Translations under genes and position numbers: made by a program | The notes under the pieces: generated by a model | What the model saw: only the letters and a program-made list of their open reading frames with translations | The model's database searches: none | Told to the model about the DNA's origin: nothing | Assembly: GCA_964609245.1 (NCBI GenBank) | Contig: CAZSSB010000015.1 | Span: 1 to 63,030, forward strand | From: JAFGCY01 sp964609245 | GTDB lineage: Bacteria > 4484-113 > JAFGCY01 | Direction: 5' to 3' | DNA length: 63,030 nucleotides | Part shown: piece after piece, positions 1-8,319 of the stretch | Layout of the letters: each line of letters opens with the position of its first letter | Position numbering within the stretch: position 1 is the stretch's first letter

Positions 1-1553
1 CCGACGATCAGGTCCAGGTCTCCGTCCCGGTCGAAGTCCGCCACAGCCTGCCCCATGGCGCGGTAGTGCAGGAAGTAGTCCGCCGTGCCCAGCAGCTCGA
101 ATTGCAGGGGAGCCGCCTGATGGTACAGCAGCCCCCAGTTCCCGGCATAGTCGGATGCACCGATGAAGATGTCCTGCCAGCCGTCGTTGTCGAAGTCGAA
201 GACCGCAGCCGTCATGTCGCCATGGTTCCAGTACTGGCCGATCAGCTCCCGCGTCAGGCCGGTCTCCTCAATGCCGGGGCGCTCGAAGCGCACGTTCATA
301 TCGCCGGTGTTGACCAGGATTTCGCTGTGGTCGGACACCGCGCCAACATCCCCGTGGACGATCTCGGTAGTCAGCAGGTCCATGAAGCCGTCGTTGTTGA
401 TGTCAGCGCAGACGGTTGTTCCGGAATTCCCGCCCAGCGTGAAAGGCTGCCGGCACTCGAAGTGGTCGTACCACCGGAAACCCCCTTCATACCTCTCGCA
501 GAATTCCGGATCCCAGGGCTCCGGACACTTGTCGCAGCCCTCCGCGTCGGGATTAAGCTGGCAGTAGCACTGCGCGCTGAGATCCTGGGTCCAGTCCATG
601 TTGTCGTCGTAGGCGTAGCCGGAGGCCACGGACTCATTGACGTAATACACCTGCCCCTCTTCGTTGACTGCGCCACGCCACAGATGGTTGGGGGCTCGTC
701 CGTAGGATGCAGTCAGGAGTTCTGGTATGCCGTCATTGTTCAGGTCACAGGTGGTCACGCCCCAGGCCCAGGAGTGTGCGAGGCCGTTGTTCATGTTCTC
801 GATGCTGACGTGCCATGGCTCAGTAGTCAGACCAAGCTCTTCGGTTACGTCCCGGAACATGCCGGTGCCATCACCGCGAAAGAGGCGATCCTGTCCCGGC
901 GGATAGTAACCGCTCTCATCCGTGTGCTGCCCGATCCAGAGATCAAGATTGCCGTCTCGATCGTAGTCCAGAAAGCTCGCGCCGGTCGGCGTAAATGACC
1001 TGTCGGCGAAGCGAACCGGGTTGTCGGGCGGACCAGGGCTGAAGGTCCCGTCGCCATTGCTGAGCATGATATCCGACATGGGCGAATCGGCTTCCTCAGG
1101 CAGACATCTGCGATTGCCCAGGTACAGGTCAACATGGCCATCGTTGTTGACATCGCCTGCGGCGAAGAGCGATCCCGGACCATGATCTGTATCTCCGTCG
1201 GATTCGGGGATGGCAACCGACAAGCCTGTGGCGGAGGTGATATCCTCAAATGAGCCGGCTCCCGTATTGCGGAGGATCCACTCCGACTTCGCACCCTTGT
1301 GGGGGGCACCGTAATTCCGCACCAGCAGATCCGGCCACTGATCGTTGTCGATGTCCACTACTACGAAAGTGATTCCTGTAACGCCGGTAAGACCCCATGC
1401 ATCAGTCACCTCTGCAAAGGCCCGTTGTCCGGCAGCCCACGGCTCGCCCCTGCATTCGGATGTCGATGGCTGCTCGCCGTCGGCAGCCCAGCTTGTGGCA
1501 AGGATACAGATGGAGAGCGTGATGAAGGCTGGAGCAAGCTTCGCGTATCTCAT
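1..1553 (-). CDS. CRTAC1-like FG-GAP/VCBS repeat secreted protein (C-terminus beyond left edge)
   Basis: The frame is open from an ATG at 1553 to the left edge (about 517 codons seen, no stop). An AAGGAG lies 7 nt before the ATG. The N-terminus is a signal peptide (MRYAKLAPAFITLSICILA...SWAA). The rest carries repeated FG-GAP/VCBS calcium loops such as DIDNDQWPDLL, DVNNDGHVDLYLG, DYDRDGNLDLWIG, DINNDGFMDLL and DFDNDGWQDIFIG, which form a beta-propeller in this family. A Cys-rich stretch (CYCQLN...CDKC) is inserted around residues 320-345. Likely exported and of unknown substrate. It is divergent from hypF and on the same strand as the paralogue at the right edge. Whether it ends in an ASPIC/UnbV domain cannot be seen. 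Confidence 0.85.
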   Translation of the reverse strand, partial: MRYAKLAPAFITLSICILATSWAADGEQPSTSECRGEPWAAGQRAFAEVTDAWGLTGVTGITFVVVDIDNDQWPDLLVRNYGAPHKGAKSEWILRNTGAGSFEDITSATGLSVAIPESDGDTDHGPGSLFAAGDVNNDGHVDLYLGNRRCLPEEADSPMSDIMLSNGDGTFSPGPPDNPVRFADRSFTPTGASFLDYDRDGNLDLWIGQHTDESGYYPPGQDRLFRGDGTGMFRDVTEELGLTTEPWHVSIENMNNGLAHSWAWGVTTCDLNNDGIPELLTASYGRAPNHLWRGAVNEEGQVYYVNESVASGYAYDDNMDWTQDLSAQCYCQLNPDAEGCDKCPEPWDPEFCERYEGGFRWYDHFECRQPFTLGGNSGTTVCADINNDGFMDLLTTEIVHGDVGAVSDHSEILVNTGDMNVRFERPGIEETGLTRELIGQYWNHGDMTAAVFDFDNDGWQDIFIGASDYAGNWGLLYHQAAPLQFELLGTADYFLHYRAMGQAVADFDRDGDLDLIV

Positions 1554-1715
1554 CCGGTGACTCCTTGATACCAGGCTCTCGCTGTTCAGCAGAGGAAGCC
1601 GTAATCGGCCATCGGCTGCAAGGATAGCCGACCAAGGGTCAGCCGTCAACGAGAACCAGCGGCCTGCCCCCGACCACACCTCCCCCCGTCGCGCGACCGC
1701 GCCGACCGGTTCCCA

Positions 1716-1744
1716 TTGCCGACAGCGGGACGGTCGGCTATCAT
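1716..1744 (+). promoter_or_regulatory. candidate sigma70 promoter for hypF
   Basis: TTGCCG (1716-1721), a 17-nt spacer and TATCAT (1739-1744) place the transcription start about 45 nt before the hypF ATG. Seen by eye; not scored statistically. Confidence 0.5.
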
Positions 1745-1794
1745 CGGCGGGCCGGCTCACCGCGGCAGCAGCGGGCCCTGGGCCGGCAGGCGCT

Positions 1795-4167
1795 ATGAAG
1801 GTTCGGGCCAGAATCGAGTTCGAGGGCATCGTCCAGGGCGTCGGGTTCCGGCCGTTCCTGCACAAGCTGGCGCTGGATCGCGGCCTGGCGGGCTGGGCGC
1901 TCAATACGTCCGCTGGCGTGCTGATGGAACTGGAAGGCGAGCGGCAGGCGATCGCCGACTACGTTGAGGCCGTCCGGCAGGATGGACCGCCGCTGTCACG
2001 CGTGCTGGTCACGCGGGTGCGCCATCTTCCGCTGGCCGGCTTCAGCGACTTCACCATTCAGCCCAGCCGCCGCGCCGAAGGTGAGCTGACGCTGCTCTGC
2101 CCGGACGTGGCGACCTGCGCGGACTGCCGGCGCGAGCTTGCCGATCCGCGCGACCGCCGCTATCGGTACCCGTTCACCAACTGCACCAACTGCGGCCCGC
2201 GCTACACCATCGTGACAAGCCTGCCCTACGATCGCCCGCGAACCACGATGACCGGGTTTCCGCTCTGCGAGCGCTGCCGCGCCGAATACGAGGACGTCGA
2301 GGACCGGCGCTACCACGCCCAGCCGGTGGCCTGCGACACCTGCGGCCCGCGGCTGACCTTCGAGACGGCGGCGGGCGAGCAACTCGACGTGGACGTGATC
2401 GCCGAGAGCGCGCGCCGCCTCGTGGCCGGCGAAACGCTGGCGCTCAAGGGGCTGGGCGGCTTCCACCTGGCCTGCCGCGCGGACTCGGACGAGGCGGTGC
2501 TGGCCCTGCGCCGGCGCAAGCAGCGCAGCTTCTTCAAGCCGCTGGCCGTGATGGTGGCGGACCTCAGCGCGGCCCGCGAGCTGTGCGAGGTGGATGCGGT
2601 TGCTGCGGATTGGCTTAAGTCACCGGTCAGCCCGGTGGTGCTGCTGCCGCTGCGAGCCGGAGTGTCGGGCCGCGCCATCTCGGCGTACGTGGCACCGCGC
2701 CTCGACAGACTGGGGCTGATGCTGCCCTATACTCCGCTGCACCATCTGCTGCTAAGCGAGGTGCAGCTGCCGCTCGTGATGACCAGCGGCAACCTCAGCG
2801 ACGAGCCGATCGTCAGTGACAACGACAAGGCCCGGGCGCGGCTGAGCCCGCTGGTCGACGGCCTGGTGCTTCACGACCGCCCGATCCACGCACGCTGTGA
2901 TGACAGCGTGATCAGTGTCGAGGGGGACGGCGGCTACACGACGTTTCGCCACAGCCGCGGCTTCTCGCCCTATCCGCTGGCGCTGCCCGAGGAAGGGCCG
3001 GCCGTGCTGGCGCTGGGGGGCGACATCAAGACCACCTTCGCCGCCAGCCGCGGCCAGTTCGTGTTCCTCAGCCCGCATCTCGGCGACGGCGAGCACCTGG
3101 CCACCTACGCCTTCTTCCGCGAGACCTGGGAGCATTACCGCAGCCTGTTCGGGCTTCAGCCGGAGGCGATCGCCTGCGATCTGCACCCCGGCTATCACAC
3201 CGCGCGCTGGGCACGGGAGCTGGCGACGGAACTCGGCGTACCGCTGATCAGGGTCCAGCACCACCACGCCCATCTGGTCGCGCTCCAGACCGAGCTGGGG
3301 ATCACCGGGCCGAGCACGGCGATCGTGGCGGATGGCACCGGATACGGCCTGGACGGCACGCTGTGGGGTGGGGAGGTCCTCAGGGGGGACGCCGGCGGCT
3401 GTGAGCGCGTGGCCCACCTGCGCCCGCTGCTGCTGCCCGGGGGTGACGCGGCGACGGCTGAGCCCTGGCGGATTGCGCTGTCCCTGCTCCACGAGGCGGC
3501 ACCTGACCGGCTGGACGACTACGTCGCAAGGCTGCTGAGCGGCGAGCCCCCGCCACCGCAGTCGAGCATGGCGGGCTGGCTGCCTGACAGCGCCGACCCC
3601 CGGCACCGGCCGCCTGATCCGCGAGAGGTGGAGCTGGTGACGCGGATGCTCCGCAGCGGGACCGCGCTGGTGCAGTCCACGGCGCTGGGGCGCCTGTTCG
3701 ACGGCCTGGCCGCGCTGCTGAAGGTGACGCTGCGGACTACCTATGAGGGCCAGGCGCCGATGGAGCTCGAAGCGCTGGCGCGCGCCTCTGACTCCAGCCC
3801 CACCGTCGACCTGCCGCCTGACGGCGACGGCGCCGTGATCGATTGGGTGCCGCTGGTACGCGCGATCACTGAATCAGGCCAGGGGATCGACCACTGGCCA
3901 GCGGCCTTCCATCACTGGGCGGCGTGGGCGTTCATCAGGCGTGCCGCGCCCGCGCCGGCCGGTCACCGCGACGCTGCGGACCTCCTCGCCTCGGGCGGGT
4001 GTCTGCAGAACTCCCTGCTCCGACGACTGCTTTCCGATCTCTGCACAGCACGTGGTCTGCAGCTCAGGACGCACCGCGATCTGCCCCCCGGCGACGGCGG
4101 CCTGGCCCTCGGGGTGTTGCGCGTAGCGCAGGCCGGTTTGGCCAGGGGACGGACCGCGGCGAACTAG
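1795..4167 (+). CDS. hypF: carbamoyltransferase HypF, [NiFe] hydrogenase maturation
   Basis: 790 residues, slightly longer than the usual 750-770. It uses carbamoyl phosphate and ATP to make the thiocarboxamide on HypE that becomes the cyanide ligands of the NiFe site. Domains in order: acylphosphatase-like (VQGVGFRPF, about residues 13-21); two zinc fingers with Cys 108/111/130/133 and 158/161/180/183; YrdC-like nucleotide-binding domain (about 200-380, LKGLGGFHLACRA); and Kae1-like carbamoyltransferase domain with the metal-binding VQHHHAHL near 487, ADGTGYGLDGTLWGGE near 513 and ASGGCLQN near 731. It lies upstream of the hydrogenase structural genes, separated by a 568-bp gap with its own promoter. 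The start is supported by the conserved acylphosphatase N-terminus; the ribosome-binding site is weak. Confidence 0.95.
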   Translation: MKVRARIEFEGIVQGVGFRPFLHKLALDRGLAGWALNTSAGVLMELEGERQAIADYVEAVRQDGPPLSRVLVTRVRHLPLAGFSDFTIQPSRRAEGELTLLCPDVATCADCRRELADPRDRRYRYPFTNCTNCGPRYTIVTSLPYDRPRTTMTGFPLCERCRAEYEDVEDRRYHAQPVACDTCGPRLTFETAAGEQLDVDVIAESARRLVAGETLALKGLGGFHLACRADSDEAVLALRRRKQRSFFKPLAVMVADLSAARELCEVDAVAADWLKSPVSPVVLLPLRAGVSGRAISAYVAPRLDRLGLMLPYTPLHHLLLSEVQLPLVMTSGNLSDEPIVSDNDKARARLSPLVDGLVLHDRPIHARCDDSVISVEGDGGYTTFRHSRGFSPYPLALPEEGPAVLALGGDIKTTFAASRGQFVFLSPHLGDGEHLATYAFFRETWEHYRSLFGLQPEAIACDLHPGYHTARWARELATELGVPLIRVQHHHAHLVALQTELGITGPSTAIVADGTGYGLDGTLWGGEVLRGDAGGCERVAHLRPLLLPGGDAATAEPWRIALSLLHEAAPDRLDDYVARLLSGEPPPPQSSMAGWLPDSADPRHRPPDPREVELVTRMLRSGTALVQSTALGRLFDGLAALLKVTLRTTYEGQAPMELEALARASDSSPTVDLPPDGDGAVIDWVPLVRAITESGQGIDHWPAAFHHWAAWAFIRRAAPAPAGHRDAADLLASGGCLQNSLLRRLLSDLCTARGLQLRTHRDLPPGDGGLALGVLRVAQAGLARGRTAAN

Positions 4168-4382
4168 TCGTGCATCCGGGAACGACATGGCAAGTGAACA
4201 TCCGAGGTGTCCCGGTTGGCAGTTTCTCTCAGTTCAAATCCGAAGACCGGTCCGCGAAGCCTCCGTGCGCGTGGCTCCCGCCGGGCCGCGCCAGCCGTGC
4301 CGTCGGGGTTGTCACGCTTCCCGCCAGAATTAATCAGCTCTAACGCAACAGGCAAAGATCGCAGAATTCGGGACCGGGAGTG

Positions 4383-4411
4383 TTGCCAATTCCCGGTAAT
4401 GATGGTAGCAT
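4383..4411 (+). promoter_or_regulatory. candidate promoter of the hdr/mvh operon
   Basis: TTGCCA (4383-4388, 5 of 6 to the -35 consensus), 17-nt spacer, TAGCAT (4406-4411). It is the best match in the gap between hypF and hdrA. Confidence 0.5.
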
Positions 4412-4415
4412 GTAG

Positions 4416-4433
4416 GTAACTCGTCTCAGTTAC
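4416..4433. promoter_or_regulatory. operator-like inverted repeat at the predicted transcription start
   Basis: GTAACT-CGTCTC-AGTTAC: perfect 6-bp arms with a 6-nt spacer, starting 5 nt after the -10 hexamer, so it covers the expected start site. It could bind a repressor or form a weak 5' hairpin. Confidence 0.4.
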
Positions 4434-4735
4434 TCACAGCGTGCAGACAACCGTACGTTGTGTTTGTATGATTCGTGGGAAACGGCAAGCGTTTTCGTGA
4501 ACAGAGACGCGAGAAACTGCTGCTCTTGTGAGGGAAGCAACGGTGTACGCAGAGCCGACGCCACAGTGGGGCCTACGACATGGTGGGATGATAGTGAGTC
4601 ACTCGCTGCTGGTAGTCCGTTCGTACTATTCTCTTTTGCGCCATTGCGATCACGATCACCCCGTTGCGGTGTTGGGCGCGCACAGGACGTAGCCAGGCGG
4701 TAGTTGCTCGCGCGTGTGACTGAAGGGAGGTGCTA

Positions 4736-6781
4736 ATGCCGTCCTTAAGTGATGCTGCCGGAGCAGCAGCGGGTAACGGTGGTCCCGAGCAGCCACGTAT
4801 CGGCGTCTTCATCTGCCACTGTGGTGGCAATATCTCGGACGTTGTGGACGTGGAGCGGGTGGCGCGCGAGGTGGGCAAGCTGCCGGGCGTGGTGCACAGC
4901 AGTACGCGCACGTTCCTCTGCTCGGACCCTGGACAGGTGCGGATCGAGAAGGTGATCCACGACGAGAAGCTCAACCGGGTGGTGGTGGCCGCCTGCTCGC
5001 CGATCCTGCACGAGCGCACCTTCAGGCGGGCCTGTGCGCGGGCGGGACTGAACCCATACCTGTTCGAGCACGTGAACATCCGCGAGCACGTGAGCTGGGT
5101 GGTTGAGGATCAGGAGCTGGCGACGCAGAAGGCGCAGCGGCTGGTCAGCGCCGCAATCGGACGGGTCCGCCATCTGGTGCCGCTGGACAAACGGCGGATC
5201 GCGATCCACCCGGCGGCGCTGGTGATCGGCGGCGGGGTGGCAGGCATGGTGGCGGCCCGCGACCTGGCGCTGCGCGGCATGCGGGTCACGCTGATCGAGA
5301 ACCGGCCGTTCCTCGGCGGGCGCATGGCGCAGCTCCATACCGTGTTCCCAACGGGTGAAAAGGCGCGGGAGCTGCTGGGCAAGCTGATTCAGGAAGTGGT
5401 GGACGACCCCCATATCACCGTGCTGACCAACGCGCATGTCGTCCACTCCGAGGGACTGGTGGGTGACTTCCGCACGCGCATCCGGCTGGAACCGCGGGGC
5501 GTGGACACGGCGATGACCTACCCCGGCAACGCGATCGCGGTCTGTCCCGAGGAGACGATCTGCGACTTCGACTACGGCCTGCGCGAGCGCAAGGCGATCT
5601 TCATGACCTATCCCGGCTGCTACCCGCCGATGCCGGCGATCGACTGGCACACCTGCACCAAGTGCGGCAAATGCCTGTCGTCCGTCGGCGGTAAGGGGAT
5701 TAACCTGGAGGAGGAGGCGCGCGAGATCGAAATACAGAGCGGCGTGGTCATCCTCGCGACCGGCTACGACCCCTACGAGCCGCTGTACGGGGAGTATGGC
5801 TACATCATCTTCCCGGAGGTCGTGACGCTCCAGCAGCTGAACCGGCTGCTCGACCCGCACGGACCGAGCGGAGGGCGGCTGAAGCTCAACGGCAGCGCGC
5901 CGAAGCGCATCGCCTTCATCCACTGCGTGGGCGCCCGCCAGGTCAAGGGCGTCAACCAGGCGCAGCCTGACGGCAGCGTCAAGGACTACTGCGGACGTAC
6001 CTGTTGCACGGCGGCGCTGCACGCCGCGGAGGAGATCGGCAAGCTGATTCCGGACGCGACGATCGCGAGTTTCTACCAGGACATCCGCACCTACGGGCGT
6101 AAGCACGAGGAGTATTACGAGCGCGCCTCGGAGAACGGCGTGATGTTCTTCCGCTATGACCCCTACGATCCGCCGGAAGTGCAGAAGGACCCCCGCGGTG
6201 AGGTCCCGCTGATCGTCAAGGCCCGGGATCGGCTCACGGACGGCATGGAGATCGAGTTCCCGGCCGACATGGTGGTACTGGCGACCGGCGTGGTGCCGCA
6301 CGACATCAGCGAACTTGTGGAGCTGTTCCGCTGCGCGGTGGGCTACGACAGCTTCCTGCTGGAGGTGCATCCCAAGCTGCGGCCGGTGGAACTGGCGGTC
6401 AGCGGCGTGTTCCTGGCCGGCAGCTGCCAGGGCCCGATGGATATCACCGAGTCGTGCGCGGCGGCGGGGGCCGCGGCCTCCAAGGCGGCGGCGCTGATCT
6501 CGCAGGGCGAGATCGAGATGGACCCGTTCATCGCCCGCGTGGACGAGGAGCTGTGCACCGGTTGCCAGACGTGCCTGACCGTCTGTCCCTACGACGCGAT
6601 CAGCCGCGATGAGCAGCAGGGTATCGCGGTGATCAGTGAGGCGCTCTGCACGGGCTGCGGTACCTGCGTGGCGACCTGTCCCAGCAACGCCATCCAGCAG
6701 CTCGGGTTCAACGATGACGAGGTGCTGTCGGAAGTGCGGATGCTGCTCGGATTGCCGGCGGAGCCGGTGGCGGCGGAGTAA
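4736..6781 (+). CDS. hdrA: HdrA/QmoB-like flavin iron-sulfur subunit (HdrA1)
   Basis: 681 residues from the ATG at 4736, chosen over the GTG at 4730 because AAGGGAGG ends 5 nt before it. HdrA proteins carry the FAD that splits or merges electron pairs. Seen here: the N-terminal HdrA domain (GVFICHCGGN, residues 23-32); FAD-binding GGGVAG near 165; the KDYCGRTCC motif; and two C-terminal [4Fe-4S] sites with Cys 607/610/613/617 and 638/641/644/648. Odd points: the inserted ferredoxin keeps only C307-x2-C-x2-C and lacks its fourth Cys and a second site, and the LDCSxC motif usual after the FAD domain is absent (FPTGEKAREL instead). Followed at once by mvhD, so HdrA1 plus MvhD equals a split QmoB. 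Cytoplasmic; first structural gene of the operon. Confidence 0.9.
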   Translation: MPSLSDAAGAAAGNGGPEQPRIGVFICHCGGNISDVVDVERVAREVGKLPGVVHSSTRTFLCSDPGQVRIEKVIHDEKLNRVVVAACSPILHERTFRRACARAGLNPYLFEHVNIREHVSWVVEDQELATQKAQRLVSAAIGRVRHLVPLDKRRIAIHPAALVIGGGVAGMVAARDLALRGMRVTLIENRPFLGGRMAQLHTVFPTGEKARELLGKLIQEVVDDPHITVLTNAHVVHSEGLVGDFRTRIRLEPRGVDTAMTYPGNAIAVCPEETICDFDYGLRERKAIFMTYPGCYPPMPAIDWHTCTKCGKCLSSVGGKGINLEEEAREIEIQSGVVILATGYDPYEPLYGEYGYIIFPEVVTLQQLNRLLDPHGPSGGRLKLNGSAPKRIAFIHCVGARQVKGVNQAQPDGSVKDYCGRTCCTAALHAAEEIGKLIPDATIASFYQDIRTYGRKHEEYYERASENGVMFFRYDPYDPPEVQKDPRGEVPLIVKARDRLTDGMEIEFPADMVVLATGVVPHDISELVELFRCAVGYDSFLLEVHPKLRPVELAVSGVFLAGSCQGPMDITESCAAAGAAASKAAALISQGEIEMDPFIARVDEELCTGCQTCLTVCPYDAISRDEQQGIAVISEALCTGCGTCVATCPSNAIQQLGFNDDEVLSEVRMLLGLPAEPVAAE

Positions 6782-6793
6782 GGAGGAATGACT

Positions 6794-7303
6794 ATGGCTG
6801 ACGAAGCAGCGGTTCAGCAGGAGCACGACGTGGCGGTTCCCGCCACCTGGGAGCCGCGGATCATCGGTTTCCTCTGCTTCTGGTGCAGCTACACCGGTGC
6901 CGACGGCGCGGGGACGGCGCGAATCAAGTACCCGCCCAACGTCGACATCGTGAAGCTGATGTGCAGCGGGCGGATCGACCCGGAACTGATCACCACGGCG
7001 TTTTCGAACGGCGCCGACGGCGTGCTGGTCTGCGGCTGCCACATCGGGGATTGCCACTACATCGAGGGCAACCACAAGACGATGGCGCGTATGCCCCTGA
7101 TGCGGCGCATCCTCGATGACCTGGGCATTGAGAAGGAACGCTTCCGCCACGAGTGGGTCAGCGCGGCTGAGGGCCAGCGCTTCGCCGAGATCGTGCGTGA
7201 GATGACGTCCCAGGTTCGCGCGCTGGGGCCGCTGAACTGGCCGCAGCTGATGCACGAGCGTGGCGTCGGTCATGGCATGGACCTTAAGCCCTGGGGAGAG
7301 TAA
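6794..7303 (+). CDS. mvhD: MvhD-like [2Fe-2S] electron-transfer subunit
   Basis: 169 residues. The ATG at 6794 is preferred to that at 6788 because AGGAGG (6781-6786) sits 7 nt upstream. MvhD passes electrons between the MvhAG hydrogenase and HdrA through a [2Fe-2S] cluster. The family motif IGFLCFWCSYTGADGAG (Cys 28 and 31) and the downstream VLVCGCHIGDCHY supply the Cys ligands. All positions that are selenocysteine in some archaeal homologues are Cys here. In sulfate reducers this domain is fused to the C-terminus of QmoB; here it is a separate gene 12 bp after hdrA1. About 25 residues longer than stand-alone MvhD, mainly at the N-terminus. Confidence 0.92.
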   Translation: MADEAAVQQEHDVAVPATWEPRIIGFLCFWCSYTGADGAGTARIKYPPNVDIVKLMCSGRIDPELITTAFSNGADGVLVCGCHIGDCHYIEGNHKTMARMPLMRRILDDLGIEKERFRHEWVSAAEGQRFAEIVREMTSQVRALGPLNWPQLMHERGVGHGMDLKPWGE

Positions 7304-7305
7304 CG

Positions 7306-8304
7306 ATGGACACTAATGGCAGCGGTAACGGTGGCGAGCAGCCGGCGGCGAAGCTGAAGGTCGGCATGTACTGGGCGGCGAGCTGCGGCGGCTGCGACAT
7401 CTCACTGCTGGAGATCGGGCCGCACATCCTGGAGCTGATCCAGGTCGCGGACGTCGCCTTCTGGCCTTGCGCCGCCGACTTCAAGTACCAGCACGTCGCG
7501 GACTATCCGGACGGCTACATCGACGTCTGCTTCTACAACGGAGCGATTCGGACAAGCGAACAGGAGGAGATCGCCCGGCTGTTGCGCAAGAAGAGCAAGT
7601 CGCTGATTGCCTACGGCGAGTGCGCGATCGACGGCGGCATCCCGGCGCTGGCCAATCTCAATTCGCCGGAGGCGATCTACGACGCCGCCTATCACGACAA
7701 CCCGTCGCTGGATAACCCGGACGGCGTCGTGCCGCAGCCGATCACCGAATGCGAGTACGGCGAACTGGAGATCCCCAGGTTCTACCGCCAGGTGCTGCGC
7801 CTCAAGGACATTGTGGAGGTGGATTACGAGATCCCCGGCTGCCCGCCCCAGGCCGAGCGCGTCTGGGAGGCGATCCAGGCGGTGGCCGGTGGCGCGGTGC
7901 CGCTCAGAAACAAGAACGTCAAGGTCGCCTGCTACGACAAATCCGTCTGCGACGAGTGCCCGCGGGAGAAGCGCCTGGAGAAGATCCAGGAGTTCAAGCG
8001 GCCCCACCAGGTGCGACCCGAGCCCGACTGGTGCTACCTGGAGCAGGGCCTGGTCTGCATGGGTCCGGCCACGCGCAGCGGCTGCGGCGCGCTGTGCATC
8101 AAGGGCGGACTGCCCTGCCGCGGCTGCTACGGGCCGTCCGGCGAGGTGGTCGACCAGGGCACGGCGATGGTCGGCGCGATCGGCGCGATCCTGGCGGCCA
8201 GCGATGAAGAGCGTGCGCAGGAACTGGTGGACCAGATCGTGGACCCGGTGGGCACGTTCTACCGGTTCAGCATGGCGTCCAGCATGATGAAAGCGAAGAA
8301 GTGA
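7306..8304 (+). CDS. mvhG: group 3c-type [NiFe] hydrogenase small subunit (MvhG)
   Basis: 332 residues, no twin-arginine signal, so cytoplasmic. It carries the iron-sulfur chain that takes electrons from the NiFe site to MvhD. The proximal cluster begins with AASCGGCDISLLE (Cys 27 and 30). Further Cys occur at GECAIDGGIPA, IPGCPPQ, CYDKSVCDECP and the C-terminal SGCGALCIKGGLPCRGC, a pattern matching F420-non-reducing hydrogenase small subunits. It starts 2 nt after mvhD stops and is followed 15 nt later by mvhA, so the three are co-transcribed. Classification as 3c rests on the Mvh/Hdr neighbours and motif style, not on a tree. Confidence 0.93.
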   Translation: MDTNGSGNGGEQPAAKLKVGMYWAASCGGCDISLLEIGPHILELIQVADVAFWPCAADFKYQHVADYPDGYIDVCFYNGAIRTSEQEEIARLLRKKSKSLIAYGECAIDGGIPALANLNSPEAIYDAAYHDNPSLDNPDGVVPQPITECEYGELEIPRFYRQVLRLKDIVEVDYEIPGCPPQAERVWEAIQAVAGGAVPLRNKNVKVACYDKSVCDECPREKRLEKIQEFKRPHQVRPEPDWCYLEQGLVCMGPATRSGCGALCIKGGLPCRGCYGPSGEVVDQGTAMVGAIGAILAASDEERAQELVDQIVDPVGTFYRFSMASSMMKAKK

Positions 8305-8319
8305 GAGGTTGGAGCTGAT

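Larger units (their letters stand above)
4168..4735. other. 568-bp intergenic region before the hydrogenase/Hdr operon
   Basis: No convincing gene. The base composition is visibly lower in GC than the flanking genes. It holds a candidate promoter (4383-4411), an inverted repeat just downstream (4416-4433) and an 11-bp palindrome AGTGAGTCACT (4593-4603). If the promoter is real, the operon has a leader of roughly 315 nt, long enough for a structured regulatory RNA. I recognise no known riboswitch in it. Confidence 0.5.

Noticed and set aside
4168..4735. Small gene of about 80 residues at 4458-4703
   Set aside because: Composition is not protein-like, no ribosome-binding site is present, and it overlaps the expected operon leader.
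4745..7273. Very long open frame on the strand opposite hdrA/mvhD
   Set aside because: High GC leaves long antisense frames. Its residue composition (His, Arg, Asp, Val runs) is not protein-like, and the plus-strand genes have clear motifs.
6794..7303. Selenocysteine in MvhD or in the hydrogenase large subunit
   Set aside because: All ligand positions are ordinary Cys codons (CFWC in MvhD; DPCYGC in the large subunit).
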